From Rhizobium sp. Root708 (lineage in GTDB: Bacteria > Pseudomonadota > Alphaproteobacteria > Rhizobiales > Rhizobiaceae), in NCBI RefSeq assembly GCF_001429725.1, contig NZ_LMHV01000042.1, positions 62,073 through 126,072 of the forward strand: a DNA stretch of 64,000 nt, given 5' to 3'. The translations under genes and the position numbers were made by a program. Under the pieces are notes generated by a model. It had not been told where the DNA came from, ran no database searches, and worked only from the letters and a program-made list of their open reading frames with translations. Positions 41,556 to 49,944 of this stretch are shown in pieces. Each line of letters opens with the position of its first letter. The first letter of the stretch is position 1.

Positions 41556-42785
41556 ATGACCAACCTTCGCATTGTCTCCAATGATAAGCAGGCCAAAAAG
41601 CCTGCGGATGACACGTCGGACATAGAACTGCTGCACGCGATTAGTGTTGATCTGATCGGAGAGCAGGACAGCTTCGCGCTCTACGGCAAAATTGTCGACG
41701 CCGCCATTTCGATCACTCGATCACAGTTCGGCACCATGCAGCTTTTGCGCAAGACGGAAGACGGTACGGGAAATGGGCTGCATCTCCTTACGTCGCGCGG
41801 ACTGACGCCGCAGGATAGGGCTGTCTGGGAGTGGGTCACGCCAGCCGCCTTGAGCAGTTGCACCCAGGCGCTGAAATCCGGCCGACGCGCAATAGTCGAA
41901 GACTTCGAAACCTGGCCCGAGATTATCGGAACCCCGGATTTGATGGCTTTTCGAAGGGCCGGTATCCGGTCGGCGCAGACGACACCCCTCGTTTCGCGCG
42001 ACGGAACCCTGCTGGGCATGATCTCGACCCATTGGAGCGAGCCGCACCAGCCGTCGGAGCGCGACCTCCGCCTGCTTGATATCCTGGCACGACAGGCTGC
42101 CGACCTATTGGAACGTACAATTGCCGACGAAGCATTGCGAGAGCGCGAGAAGGCGCTCGAAGCGAGCGTGGCGAAGCTGCGTGAAATGCAGGAACTCCAA
42201 AAGCTTCTTTCCGGCGAGCTTGGTCATCGCGCCAAAAATCTATTCGCGATGGTCGCGGCGATTACCTCCCACACCTTGCGGGGTTTGAACGATCAGGCAC
42301 GGGTGCAGACCCTGCAGCAACGGTTGATGGCCCTCAGCTCCGCAAACGACATCCTACTGCAATCGAACTGGAAGGCGGCCCTTTTGGGCGACGTCGCGGC
42401 TGCGGCCGTGAAGGGCGCGGGTGTCGCGGGCCGGATCCGCATCGAGGGTCCGGATGTCGAGATCGGCTCAAAGGCCGCGTTGAACGTCGCTCTGCTGCTG
42501 CACGAATTGACCACGAATGCACTCAAGCATGGTTCGTTGTCGGTCGGTGGCGGTAGCGTAGACCTTACCTGGCGTGTGGAGGGTACAGGCCACCACGAAG
42601 TCCTGCGCCTGACCTGGCGGGAAACCAAAGGGCCGGCGGTCGTCAAACCAGAACGCCAAGGCTTCGGATCGAGATTGATCAGTGCAGGCCTTAGTGGATC
42701 TGGCGACGTGATTGTCGCTTACAGCAGCACCGGGTTGATGTGCGAAATCAGCGCTCACCTCAACGAGCTTCAGGGCGCAGAATAA
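41556..42785 (+). CDS. GAF-domain HWE-family sensor histidine kinase
   Basis: A 409-residue soluble kinase. A GAF domain spans about 25-190 (ITRSQFGTMQLL, WEWVTPAALSSC), then a coiled linker, then the HWE kinase core. The phospho-acceptor His224 is in GHRAKNLFAMVAAI, the N box is HELTTNALKHGSLS, and LTWRETKGPAV supplies the W-x-E motif that names the family. The final G box is GFGSRLI. HWE kinases are typical of Rhizobiales and often serve light or general stress signalling; the signal here is unknown and no response regulator is adjacent. Confidence 0.9.
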   Translation: MTNLRIVSNDKQAKKPADDTSDIELLHAISVDLIGEQDSFALYGKIVDAAISITRSQFGTMQLLRKTEDGTGNGLHLLTSRGLTPQDRAVWEWVTPAALSSCTQALKSGRRAIVEDFETWPEIIGTPDLMAFRRAGIRSAQTTPLVSRDGTLLGMISTHWSEPHQPSERDLRLLDILARQAADLLERTIADEALREREKALEASVAKLREMQELQKLLSGELGHRAKNLFAMVAAITSHTLRGLNDQARVQTLQQRLMALSSANDILLQSNWKAALLGDVAAAAVKGAGVAGRIRIEGPDVEIGSKAALNVALLLHELTTNALKHGSLSVGGGSVDLTWRVEGTGHHEVLRLTWRETKGPAVVKPERQGFGSRLISAGLSGSGDVIVAYSSTGLMCEISAHLNELQGAE

Positions 42786-42826
42786 TCGCGGGCCAAATAA
42801 GGCCGGACAGGTCGTGGCGCTTCGCC

Positions 42827-42888
42827 ATGTCCGCGATTGACCGAAAGCCGCAATCAACGGTCGACCGTTTCGCGCCAGAAGCGGACAT
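42827..42888. repeat. Interspersed palindromic repeat, copy 1
   Basis: ATGTCCGC (42827-42834) and GCGGACAT (42881-42888) are perfect inverted arms flanking a perfect 14-base palindrome AACGGTCGACCGTT (42856-42869) and the core TTCGCGCCAGAAGCGG (42869-42884). This looks like the widespread intergenic repeat whose spurious translation reads like APKADI. A second, shorter copy lies at 46529-46556. Confidence 0.5.
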
Positions 42889-42915
42889 TCGAACCGAAAA
42901 CGGCCCGCATCTAAG

Positions 42916-42945
42916 CTTGACGTTTTAAAGATCTGCAAACTACAT
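42916..42945 (+). promoter_or_regulatory. Sigma-70-type promoter of the ribosomal protection gene
   Basis: CTTGAC (42916-42921) and CTACAT (42940-42945) with an 18-base spacer fit the rhizobial consensus CTTGAC-N17-CTATAT closely. Transcription would begin near 42952 and give a leader of about 110 bases. Confidence 0.5.
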
Positions 42946-42963
42946 TGCGACGACCGCGTCTCC

Positions 42964-43051
42964 ATGAGAGGCAGTCAGTATCTCTCCATCCAGTGAGGTC
43001 CCAATGCGCCGAGTCCCTTCTCAAGAAACCCAGAACGGAAATTTTGAGAAG
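42964..43051 (+). promoter_or_regulatory. Structured leader: short uORF and stem hiding the ribosome site
   Basis: A 10-codon frame (ATG 42964, TGA 42994-42996) encodes MRGSQYLSIQ. Downstream, CTTCTCAA (43017-43024) pairs perfectly with TTGAGAAG (43044-43051), an 8-bp stem that covers GAGAAG, the only Shine-Dalgarno-like site before the next gene. TGAGA in the uORF (42965-42969) could pair with TCTCA in the left arm instead and free the site. This layout suggests translational attenuation by stalled ribosomes, as known for other resistance genes. Prediction only. Confidence 0.4.
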
Positions 43052-43061
43052 ATGATTGGAT

Positions 43062-45017
43062 ATGCGTATTTTGAACCTGGGCATTCTGGCCCACGTGGAT
43101 GCGGGGAAAACTAGCCTCACAGAACGGCTCCTCTTCGATACCGGCGCGATCGCCCGACTTGGTAGCGTCGATGACGGCAACACCCAGACCGATAGTCTTG
43201 AGCTCGAGCGGCAGCGCGGGATCACGATTGCCGCTGCCGTCGTGTCGTTTCGGATTGGCGACCTCGCCGTCAACCTGATCGACACGCCGGGACATCCGGA
43301 TTTCATCGCCGAAGTCGAGCGGGTGCTGCGAATGCTCGACGCCGCGGTCGTCGTTGTTTCCGCCGTGGAGGGCGTGCAGGCGCAAACCCGCGTGCTGGTG
43401 CGGGCTTTGAAGCGGCTCGCCATCCCGTTCGTGTTTTTCATCAACAAGATCGATCGAGCCGGCGCCCGCTATGAGGAGCTGCTTGCCGATATCGAAAGCA
43501 AGCTCGGAAGCCTCACGCTCGCAATGTCGGTCGTGCGCGATGCGGGCAGCAGGAATGCGGTCGTCACGCCTCTTGACCTCGCCAGCGATCCCGGCCTTTC
43601 GACGATCTGCGAGGGGCTCGCGAGCCATGACGATGCTTTGCTGGAAGACTATGTTCTGGCGCCCGACAGGATCAGCAGCGGTCGGCTTCGTTCCACACTT
43701 GCGGATCAAGTGGCCGCGGGTCTCCTGCACCCGGCATATTGTGGAGTGGCGATGACCGGCGAAGGTATCGCTGACCTGATAAACGCCATGGAACACATGT
43801 TGCCGAGCCGAATGCCGGATACCCAAGCTCCGCTTGCCGGAAATATTTTCAAGATCGAGCGCGGATGGGGCGGTGAGAAGATCGCCTATCTCAACCTGAC
43901 CGCCGGCACGCTCCTGGAGCGAAGCCAGATCGAATTGCCTGGCGGTGTCGGCAAGGTCACGCGCATTCAGGTCTTTGACGATGGTGCGCTGAGGAAGCAG
44001 GGGGAGGCGCACGCGGGCCAGATCGTCAAGGTCGGCGGTCTGGCGGCAGCAAGGATCGGGGATCAGTTCGGAACGGCAGGTGGGCGGCCGTATGAGCCGC
44101 AGTTTGCCGCTCCAACTCTGGAGACGCGCATCCTCTCCGCCAAGCCGTCCGAGAATGGCACGCTCTGGACTGCCCTGCAGCAGCTGTCGGAACAGGACCC
44201 GCTGATCAACCTGCGCACCAGCCCCGATGCCAGCGAAATGTTTCTCTCGCTTTATGGGGAGGTGCAGAAGGAGGTGATCCAGGCGACGCTGCTGCACGAT
44301 TTCGGCGTGGACGCGCGGTTCGAGGAAAGCACTGTCATCCATGTCGAACGACCTGCGGGCATCGGGGAAGGGATCGAGGTGATCTTCAGGGAGCCAAACC
44401 CATTCCTGGCCACCGTCGGCCTGCGCATCGAGCCGAGGCCGGAAGGGTCCGGCAACACCTTCGCACTGGAAGTGGATGTCGGGCAGATGCCTGTCAGCTT
44501 CTATCGTGCGGTCGAGGAGGCGGTGTCGGAAACACTGAAGGCAGGATTGTCCGGCTGGCAGGTGATCGATTGCCATGTGGCGGTCACCGCGTTGAAGCAG
44601 ACCTCGCCTTCAAGCACGGCAGCCGATTTTCGCGGCCTGACGCCGCTGGTGCTGGCCAGCGCTCTTGTCGGGGCGGGGACGGTCGTTTGCGAACCGTTCG
44701 AGCGATTTCAGCTTGAGGTTCCGGTTGCTGCGCTTCCGGTACTGCATGTGATCTTGTCGAAGTCGGGTGCGGCGGTGCAGGCAACCGAGATCGATGGCGG
44801 CGTCGCCCGGCTGGAGGGGGTGATGCCCTTAGCCAAGGTACAAGGCATTCGCCAGCAATTGCCGGGGCTTTCAAGTGGTGCGGGCGTCATGGAAACCGCT
44901 TTCGATCACCATGCTCCGCTACCGGGAGCACGACCGACGCGAGCCCGCACGAGTGCCAGTCCGTTCGACCGGTCGGAATATCTGTCGCGGTTACGGCAAA
45001 ATGGAGTGGGGGGCTGA
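43062..45017 (+). CDS. TetM/OtrA-like ribosomal protection GTPase
   Basis: A 651-residue EF-G-like translational GTPase. G motifs: AHVDAGKTS (10-18), LIDTPGHPDF, FFINKIDRAG. Domain IV carries KQTSPSSTAADFRGLTPLVL, which aligns with the SPVSTPADFR loop of TetM/TetO that dislodges tetracycline; housekeeping EF-G lacks it. Length (about 640) is that of ribosomal protection proteins. It may be an intrinsic chromosomal homologue with weak or different drug specificity. The ATG at 43062 is used; TTG at 43056 is an alternative. It has its own promoter and a structured leader. Confidence 0.88.
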   Translation: MRILNLGILAHVDAGKTSLTERLLFDTGAIARLGSVDDGNTQTDSLELERQRGITIAAAVVSFRIGDLAVNLIDTPGHPDFIAEVERVLRMLDAAVVVVSAVEGVQAQTRVLVRALKRLAIPFVFFINKIDRAGARYEELLADIESKLGSLTLAMSVVRDAGSRNAVVTPLDLASDPGLSTICEGLASHDDALLEDYVLAPDRISSGRLRSTLADQVAAGLLHPAYCGVAMTGEGIADLINAMEHMLPSRMPDTQAPLAGNIFKIERGWGGEKIAYLNLTAGTLLERSQIELPGGVGKVTRIQVFDDGALRKQGEAHAGQIVKVGGLAAARIGDQFGTAGGRPYEPQFAAPTLETRILSAKPSENGTLWTALQQLSEQDPLINLRTSPDASEMFLSLYGEVQKEVIQATLLHDFGVDARFEESTVIHVERPAGIGEGIEVIFREPNPFLATVGLRIEPRPEGSGNTFALEVDVGQMPVSFYRAVEEAVSETLKAGLSGWQVIDCHVAVTALKQTSPSSTAADFRGLTPLVLASALVGAGTVVCEPFERFQLEVPVAALPVLHVILSKSGAAVQATEIDGGVARLEGVMPLAKVQGIRQQLPGLSSGAGVMETAFDHHAPLPGARPTRARTSASPFDRSEYLSRLRQNGVGG

Positions 45018-45193
45018 TAGGCGGAGGGCCTGGCGGTTACGGCATGATGGAGGAGGCACCGTTCGTGGTGCCTCCCTGGCATCGCGCCGCTGGCGACATC
45101 GACAGGTCGCCGCGTTGCGCCATCAGGAGACGTTAGGTTCAGGTCGCTCGTGCGGCCTTTCTTGTGATTGGGCTGTGCTCATCGATAATGCGA

Positions 45194-45421
45194 TCATGGG
45201 AAGCTCAAGTCCAAACCGAGCATCCTGCTAAGGACGAAGGCGAAGAGCACCACGCATAGGAGCGACAGCACAAAGACGGCGGCCATCTTGCCGCCCGTGC
45301 GTAGCACCGCGCCTCGGTCCCCATTCTCCGCTTTGTCGTAATGCCACTTGATGGCGAAATACATGCCCGTGCCTAACACGAGAACCTTGAAGGTAACGAA
45401 GACTACAGGAACCCAATCCAT
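45194..45421 (-). CDS. Small two-helix membrane protein
   Basis: A 75-residue protein with two predicted membrane helices (PVVFVTFKVLVLGTGMYFAI and MAAVFVLSLLCVVLFAFVL) joined by a short charged loop (KWHYDKAENGDR). AGGT lies 8 bases before the ATG at 45421. No family or function recognised. It is convergent with the ribosomal protection gene. Confidence 0.6.
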   Translation of the reverse strand: MDWVPVVFVTFKVLVLGTGMYFAIKWHYDKAENGDRGAVLRTGGKMAAVFVLSLLCVVLFAFVLSRMLGLDLSFP

Positions 45422-45621
45422 GATTACGAACCTCATGTGCACCAGCTACGCGCCTTATGATCTTATTTTGGGCAAACGCATACCAACACTTATGCAACGC
45501 TGATATGTAATTGGGTCGCCCCAAAAGCTCAAATCCATTGCGGTTGCGTGTCGTCGAAGAAGGCTATCGGTTGGACAGCCAACCTGTAGATTACGACAAA
45601 TCAGATTGAAAAGAGCCGCGG

Positions 45622-46515
45622 ATGCACAGCGATCAGATAAACATCGATAAGGCGCACGCGCGTGACCTTATTGCTGATCAATTCCCGCAGTTTCGAGGCG
45701 AGGAGATCATCGAACTGGCCACGGCCGGCACCGTTAACGCGATTTTCCGCATTGGTGATCGGCATGCGGCTCGCTTCCCCTTGCGGCTGATGGATCCCGC
45801 CGAATGTGCGCGGATGCTGGAAGTGGAAACCAAGCGGAGCGCGGAGTTTCACAAATGTTGCCCCTTTCCAAGTCCACGGCCGGTCGGTGTCGGGCGGCAG
45901 AGCCCTGACTATCCGTTGCCATGGCTCGTACAGACGTGGATCGACGGGCAAGTTGCCACGCCAACTGGGCTAGCCAACTCCACTGTTTTTGCGCTCGATC
46001 TTTCTCGGCTGGTTGCCAAACTTCGCACAACCGATCTCGATGGGCGGACATTCGACGGCCAAAGTAGAGGCGGAGCTCTGACCACCCATGACGGATGGAT
46101 GGAGGTGTGCTTCTCAAAGAGCCAACACCTTTTGGACGTTGAACGACTGCGCCGCATGTGGGGTGATCTCCGCGAATTGCCGCCTTTGGATCGGGAGGTG
46201 ATGAGCCATAAGGACCTTATTCCTTCCAATCTACTCGTTGAGGGAGAGAGGTTGGTTGGGGTGCTCGACACAGGGGATTTTGCTCCAGCCGATCCGTCAC
46301 TCGATCTCGTCGCCGGATGGCATCTGCTCGAGCGGGACACACGAGCCGTCTTCCGCGAGGCTCTGCAAACAGACGATCTCGAATGGCGACGAGGATCTGC
46401 ATGGGCATTCGTGCAGGCGATGGGCCTGGTGTGGTATTATGAGGGCACGAACCACATCATGAGCGAGCTGGGACGCAGCACGATTTCGCGCCTCGTCGAA
46501 GACTATGAAGGGTAG
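45622..46515 (+). CDS. Aminoglycoside phosphotransferase (APH)-family kinase
   Basis: A 297-residue protein-kinase-like phosphotransferase. The catalytic loop is SHKDLIPSNLL (H-x-D-x4-N pattern, with Lys where Gly is usual) and the metal-binding segment is VLDTGDFAPADPSLDL. The N-terminal ATP lobe is IIELATAGTVNAIFRIGD. Substrates in this family range from aminoglycosides and macrolides to sugars and amines, so resistance is not proven. It lies 600 bases after the TetM-like gene, possibly part of a resistance-type neighbourhood. Confidence 0.8.
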   Translation: MHSDQINIDKAHARDLIADQFPQFRGEEIIELATAGTVNAIFRIGDRHAARFPLRLMDPAECARMLEVETKRSAEFHKCCPFPSPRPVGVGRQSPDYPLPWLVQTWIDGQVATPTGLANSTVFALDLSRLVAKLRTTDLDGRTFDGQSRGGALTTHDGWMEVCFSKSQHLLDVERLRRMWGDLRELPPLDREVMSHKDLIPSNLLVEGERLVGVLDTGDFAPADPSLDLVAGWHLLERDTRAVFREALQTDDLEWRRGSAWAFVQAMGLVWYYEGTNHIMSELGRSTISRLVEDYEG

Positions 46516-46528
46516 TTATCCGTCCACG

Positions 46529-46556
46529 GCTGCTTCGCGCCAAAAGCGGGCGCAGC
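46529..46556. repeat. Interspersed palindromic repeat, copy 2 (partial)
   Basis: The core TTCGCGCCAAAAGCGG (46534-46549) matches 15 of 16 bases of the core of copy 1 (42869-42884) and is bounded by GCTGC/GCAGC arms. The outer ATGTCCGC arms are missing, so this is a degenerate copy. Confidence 0.4.
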
Positions 46557-46713
46557 ACAGTAGGTGGAACGGCGATTGGCTATAACGCGCCCGCAAGAAG
46601 CCCGCGATGACGTCCGAGCAGTTCCGGCCCATCCCGCTCTGGAACAAATAGAACCCGCTTGCATTTACGGACCAGAGGCTGTTCGCCTCGACCTTTCCAA
46701 AGTCCCAACGCTT

Positions 46714-46734
46714 GCCCCGCTTTCTGAGCGGGGC
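46714..46734 (+). terminator. Rho-independent terminator before the small conserved gene
   Basis: GCCCCGCT / AGCGGGGC is a perfect 8-bp stem with a 5-base loop, followed by CTTTTAG. It lies about 200 bases after the APH-like gene and could end that transcript or a separate small RNA. Confidence 0.6.
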
Positions 46735-46769
46735 CTTTTAGCGAAGGCAACAGCATAAAGGATGTTGTG

Positions 46770-47045
46770 ATGTCTCGCAGGCACTTCAGCCGCCACAATG
46801 AACCCCTGGATTGCGATGATCTGCGCCAATGCCGTCTGGTTTTGGACGCCATCTGCGATGAATTCGGAATAGAGCAAGGCTCCGAGGAGGCAAGCCGGAT
46901 CGCTGCGATCACCATCGAACTGTATCAGCAAGGCGTTCGAAACGTCGGACAGTTGAAGCACCTCGTCGACGCGGCGCGTGGTCTTGATCTCAGCGAACAT
47001 GCCGTCTCCGAGGACTCTCCAGCGCAAACTTCTGGCTACGCCTAA
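46770..47045 (+). CDS. Conserved small hypothetical protein
   Basis: A 91-residue soluble acidic protein, helical in appearance: DLRQCRLVLDAICDEFGIE and ASRIAAITIELYQQGVRNVG. Similar short proteins occur widely in rhizobia; the role is unknown to me. AAAGGA lies 8 bases before the ATG at 46770; a GTG directly upstream (46767) is in frame. It ends 22 bases before the convergent EAL gene. Confidence 0.65.
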   Translation: MSRRHFSRHNEPLDCDDLRQCRLVLDAICDEFGIEQGSEEASRIAAITIELYQQGVRNVGQLKHLVDAARGLDLSEHAVSEDSPAQTSGYA

Positions 47046-47067
47046 GTCGTTGTAGAAGCTTTTGGCA

Positions 47068-48660
47068 TCATGCGGCGACGCGGATCACTTCGGCGGCGCG
47101 GCCGTGCTTGGCAACCGAGTCCGCATGGAATTTGATGAATTCCGCAGCCGGGAGCGGCTTCGAGAAGAGCCATCCCTGTCCAAAGGTGACGCCGTGCTCA
47201 CGCAGGTAGCTGGCCTGCTCTTCCGTTTCAACGCCCTCGGCCACGGTGAAAAGGCCGAGCTCCTTTGCCATCTCGATGATGTGGGATGTGACCGAACTTG
47301 TCGCCGTTCCCTTGCCGATCGTGTCGATGAACGATTTGTCGATCTTCAGCGCATCCATGGGGAGACCCTGGAGATACTGAAGACTGGAGTACCCGGTGCC
47401 GAAGTCGTCGATTGCGACCGAATGTCCGGCCTTTCTCGCAAGATCGAGGCTCACGCGGGCCGCGTCGATATCGATGAAGCCGCGCTCGGTGGCCTCGAAC
47501 CAGATCTGCTCGTTTCGAATGCCGGTCTTCTGGAGCTTGAGCGCTACCATGTCGAGGAAGCGGCCGGTCTTGATATCGTCAGCGGAGATGTTGATGGCAA
47601 TGTGGAGACACCGGTCTGCTTCCAGCGTGCGTCCGAGATCGCTGATTACCCCATCAACGACCTGATCGGTGATCGCAGCGATGAGGCCGGTTTCCTCGGC
47701 AAGCGGGATGAAGAGGTCCGGACGCACCATTGTTCCGCTCGGCCACTGCCATCGAACCAGTGCCTCGGCGCCGACGCATACACCGGTGGAAAGCTCTACG
47801 ATCGGCTGGTAGTGGACGATGAACTCGCGCCTAAGGATGCCGATCTCAAGCTCCCCGCGTGGCGATAGCCTTCGGCGCGAAAAGAACACGACGAGCGCGA
47901 CAATGAACGCGGCGATGAATGAGCCGACCGGGAGCAGGAGAAGCAGTTCCCCGCGCAGCCGCTCATAAACTCTGGTGACGGGTTCGGTTACGACGGCGAC
48001 AAGCCCGTCCTGGGCCACGGTCGCAAACATTTCGCTTCCATCGATGCCGTGCGCTTTTCCTTCGAGGTGACCGCGCGCGAAGTCGACATCGGGGCCGTTC
48101 CCGCCATCGATCAACTGGCCGGTGGCATTGGTCAGCGCCAGCGATATGTCGGGACCAAGGCCGATATCGACAAACCTAGACGGGGTCACGAGCGCATTAT
48201 GGTTTCCAAGATGCAGCCCGACCATCGGCTTGCCGCGTGTGACGGCCGGCTTGATCCGAAGCGCGACCCCCATGCCGTCAGGCGTCACGTAGTCGACGTT
48301 CGCTTTCCCGATATCTCCTTCGGTCGGTCCCCAGGATGTGCATTTGAGCTTGCCGTTTTCAAAGTATCCGATTTCTTCCACGGAGGTCGTGTTGATGGTC
48401 AGTATGCGCATCAGCGCGATGTGGGCGGGAGAACAGCGGGCGACATCGGACGCTTCGATATCTGCCAAAGCCTTTCGGGCGTCTGAGAAGGTGAACTGCG
48501 CGCGGGCGATTGCCTCGTCGCCCGTTCGGTCGAGCACTCCGAGTTCCTTGTCGATCGCCAGCTTCCAGGACGCGTAGCCCATAAGCGCCAAGGGCGCGAG
48601 GGCGCCCATCGTTGCGAGGACGACGCTTAGTGCAATTATCCGGGAACGCCTTGCGTGCAT
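47068..48660 (-). CDS. Membrane c-di-GMP phosphodiesterase (CSS-type sensor and EAL domain)
   Basis: A 530-residue inner-membrane protein. Helix 1 is about 9-31. A periplasmic domain (32-240) with Cys76 and Cys107 (CTSW) resembles the redox-sensing CSS domain of the PdeB/PdeC group, with Thr in place of the first Ser. Helix 2 is 240-260, followed by a cytoplasmic EAL domain (about 270-520). GAEALVRW, NISADD, FEATERGF, IDDFGTGYSSL, KIDKSFI and AEGVETEEQ are present, so hydrolysis of c-di-GMP is expected. No GGDEF domain. Confidence 0.92.
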   Translation of the reverse strand: MHARRSRIIALSVVLATMGALAPLALMGYASWKLAIDKELGVLDRTGDEAIARAQFTFSDARKALADIEASDVARCSPAHIALMRILTINTTSVEEIGYFENGKLKCTSWGPTEGDIGKANVDYVTPDGMGVALRIKPAVTRGKPMVGLHLGNHNALVTPSRFVDIGLGPDISLALTNATGQLIDGGNGPDVDFARGHLEGKAHGIDGSEMFATVAQDGLVAVVTEPVTRVYERLRGELLLLLPVGSFIAAFIVALVVFFSRRRLSPRGELEIGILRREFIVHYQPIVELSTGVCVGAEALVRWQWPSGTMVRPDLFIPLAEETGLIAAITDQVVDGVISDLGRTLEADRCLHIAINISADDIKTGRFLDMVALKLQKTGIRNEQIWFEATERGFIDIDAARVSLDLARKAGHSVAIDDFGTGYSSLQYLQGLPMDALKIDKSFIDTIGKGTATSSVTSHIIEMAKELGLFTVAEGVETEEQASYLREHGVTFGQGWLFSKPLPAAEFIKFHADSVAKHGRAAEVIRVAA

Positions 48661-48827
48661 GGGGATAATCTCTCGATAGATCCCGATTGAGCCACAAATC
48701 GTTTAACGCAAGTGTTAGGGTGATAGTACAATTTTAAGTATAGGCTCGAGATCCGCCGTCGCAGCCATTTGGCGCTCTCAAGCCATGGTCGAATTGCTAA
48801 AGCAGTGACGTCACTGTCCGGGCGCGA

Positions 48828-49826
48828 TTACAACCCCGAGGCCTGCGTCTGCGGCTGCAGCTTGCCGCGTGCCTCGATGACGGGGATCGCTTCCGAATAG
48901 CTGACGCAGGCAACGTCGGCGCGGTGGCAGACGTCGCTCACGAGACGGTCGAGCGCGCGCCAGTAGGCGCCGCCGTTCATCTCGACGAAGTGGAAGCCGA
49001 GCTGCAGCGGAATGCGGTTGCCGGTGTACTGCTTGTCGAAGGCTTCCTTGAAAGCGGCATAGGAACGGTCTTCGAATGCCTTGGAATCCGCCTTGTCCTC
49101 GGTGCCGTTCGAGTGGCGGACGAAGAGATTGTAGTCCATGCCGATGATCGGCTTTTCGCGCGGGCCTTCGGGGATCAGCGGCAGGCCGAAGCGGACGATG
49201 CCGGCTTCTTCGACCGGCATGGCCGGACCCTTTGTCACCAGGCTTGCGTCGTAGGTGAAGCCCGCCTTTTTCTCCGCGGCGATCATGTCGGCGCCGGGTG
49301 TCGCCGAGAGGTAGGGCGCGCGGAAGCCGTGAATGCCGTGATCGACCAGATCCTGCCAGCCCTTCGGCTCCTCGAGATCGACGCTCTTCCAGGCACTTTT
49401 AAGCGTGGCGCGGAAGGTCGTGAACTCCTTGCTCCAGTCGGCCTCGCTCCACTGGCGGCCGTCGAAATGACCGCAGGCGTGGCTCGAGATGTCGTGCCCC
49501 TCAAGATGGGCGTGCCAGATATTGCCGAGCCGCTCGCGGATTTCGTCGTCGCTCTGGGCGAAGCCGACGTTGGATTTGCCGAGCTTCTGATGCGGCGCCT
49601 GATAGGCCTTCTTGGCGGCCTGGTTCATCAGGAAGGTGCAGGAGAGAAAATAGGTGAAATGGGCGCCGTTCTTTGCCGCCATCTCGCGGCTCTTCTGCCA
49701 GAGCGCGTTGTCGTGGGCGCCATCGAACGAGATGATCACCAGTTGCTTTGGCTGGTCGTTCGCCGCCGCCACGCCTGGGACGAGCAGGGAAAGACCGAAA
49801 GATGCTTTGAGGAACGAGCGAAACAT
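48828..49826 (-). CDS. Exported polysaccharide-deacetylase-like protein
   Basis: A 332-residue protein with a signal peptide (about 1-22, VAAAND). NodB-fold blocks are present: LVIISFDGAHDN (motif 1, with FDGAHD instead of TFDDG), HDISSHACGHFDG (HxxxH zinc site), and GFRAPYLS (motif 3 Arg). The altered motif 1 leaves activity uncertain; peptidoglycan or exopolysaccharide could be the substrate. The frame extends to a TTG at 49841, but the ATG at 49826 gives the better signal peptide. Divergent from nnrU-like gene. Confidence 0.82.
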   Translation of the reverse strand: MFRSFLKASFGLSLLVPGVAAANDQPKQLVIISFDGAHDNALWQKSREMAAKNGAHFTYFLSCTFLMNQAAKKAYQAPHQKLGKSNVGFAQSDDEIRERLGNIWHAHLEGHDISSHACGHFDGRQWSEADWSKEFTTFRATLKSAWKSVDLEEPKGWQDLVDHGIHGFRAPYLSATPGADMIAAEKKAGFTYDASLVTKGPAMPVEEAGIVRFGLPLIPEGPREKPIIGMDYNLFVRHSNGTEDKADSKAFEDRSYAAFKEAFDKQYTGNRIPLQLGFHFVEMNGGAYWRALDRLVSDVCHRADVACVSYSEAIPVIEARGKLQPQTQASGL

Positions 49827-49944
49827 GGGGCACCGCGACAATTTGTTTGCGGCTTTCCTGTTACAGAAATGCGGCGAAGCTACGGTGGTGCTGGCGTTTT
49901 TGTGTCGACCCGTCTAAGTCTCGGAAAACGCACAGGAGATCGCC

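Noticed and set aside
42740..42928. Small plus-strand frame reading like RFAPEADI
   Set aside because: It overlaps the end of the HWE kinase and is made by the palindromic repeat; such translations are a known annotation artefact.
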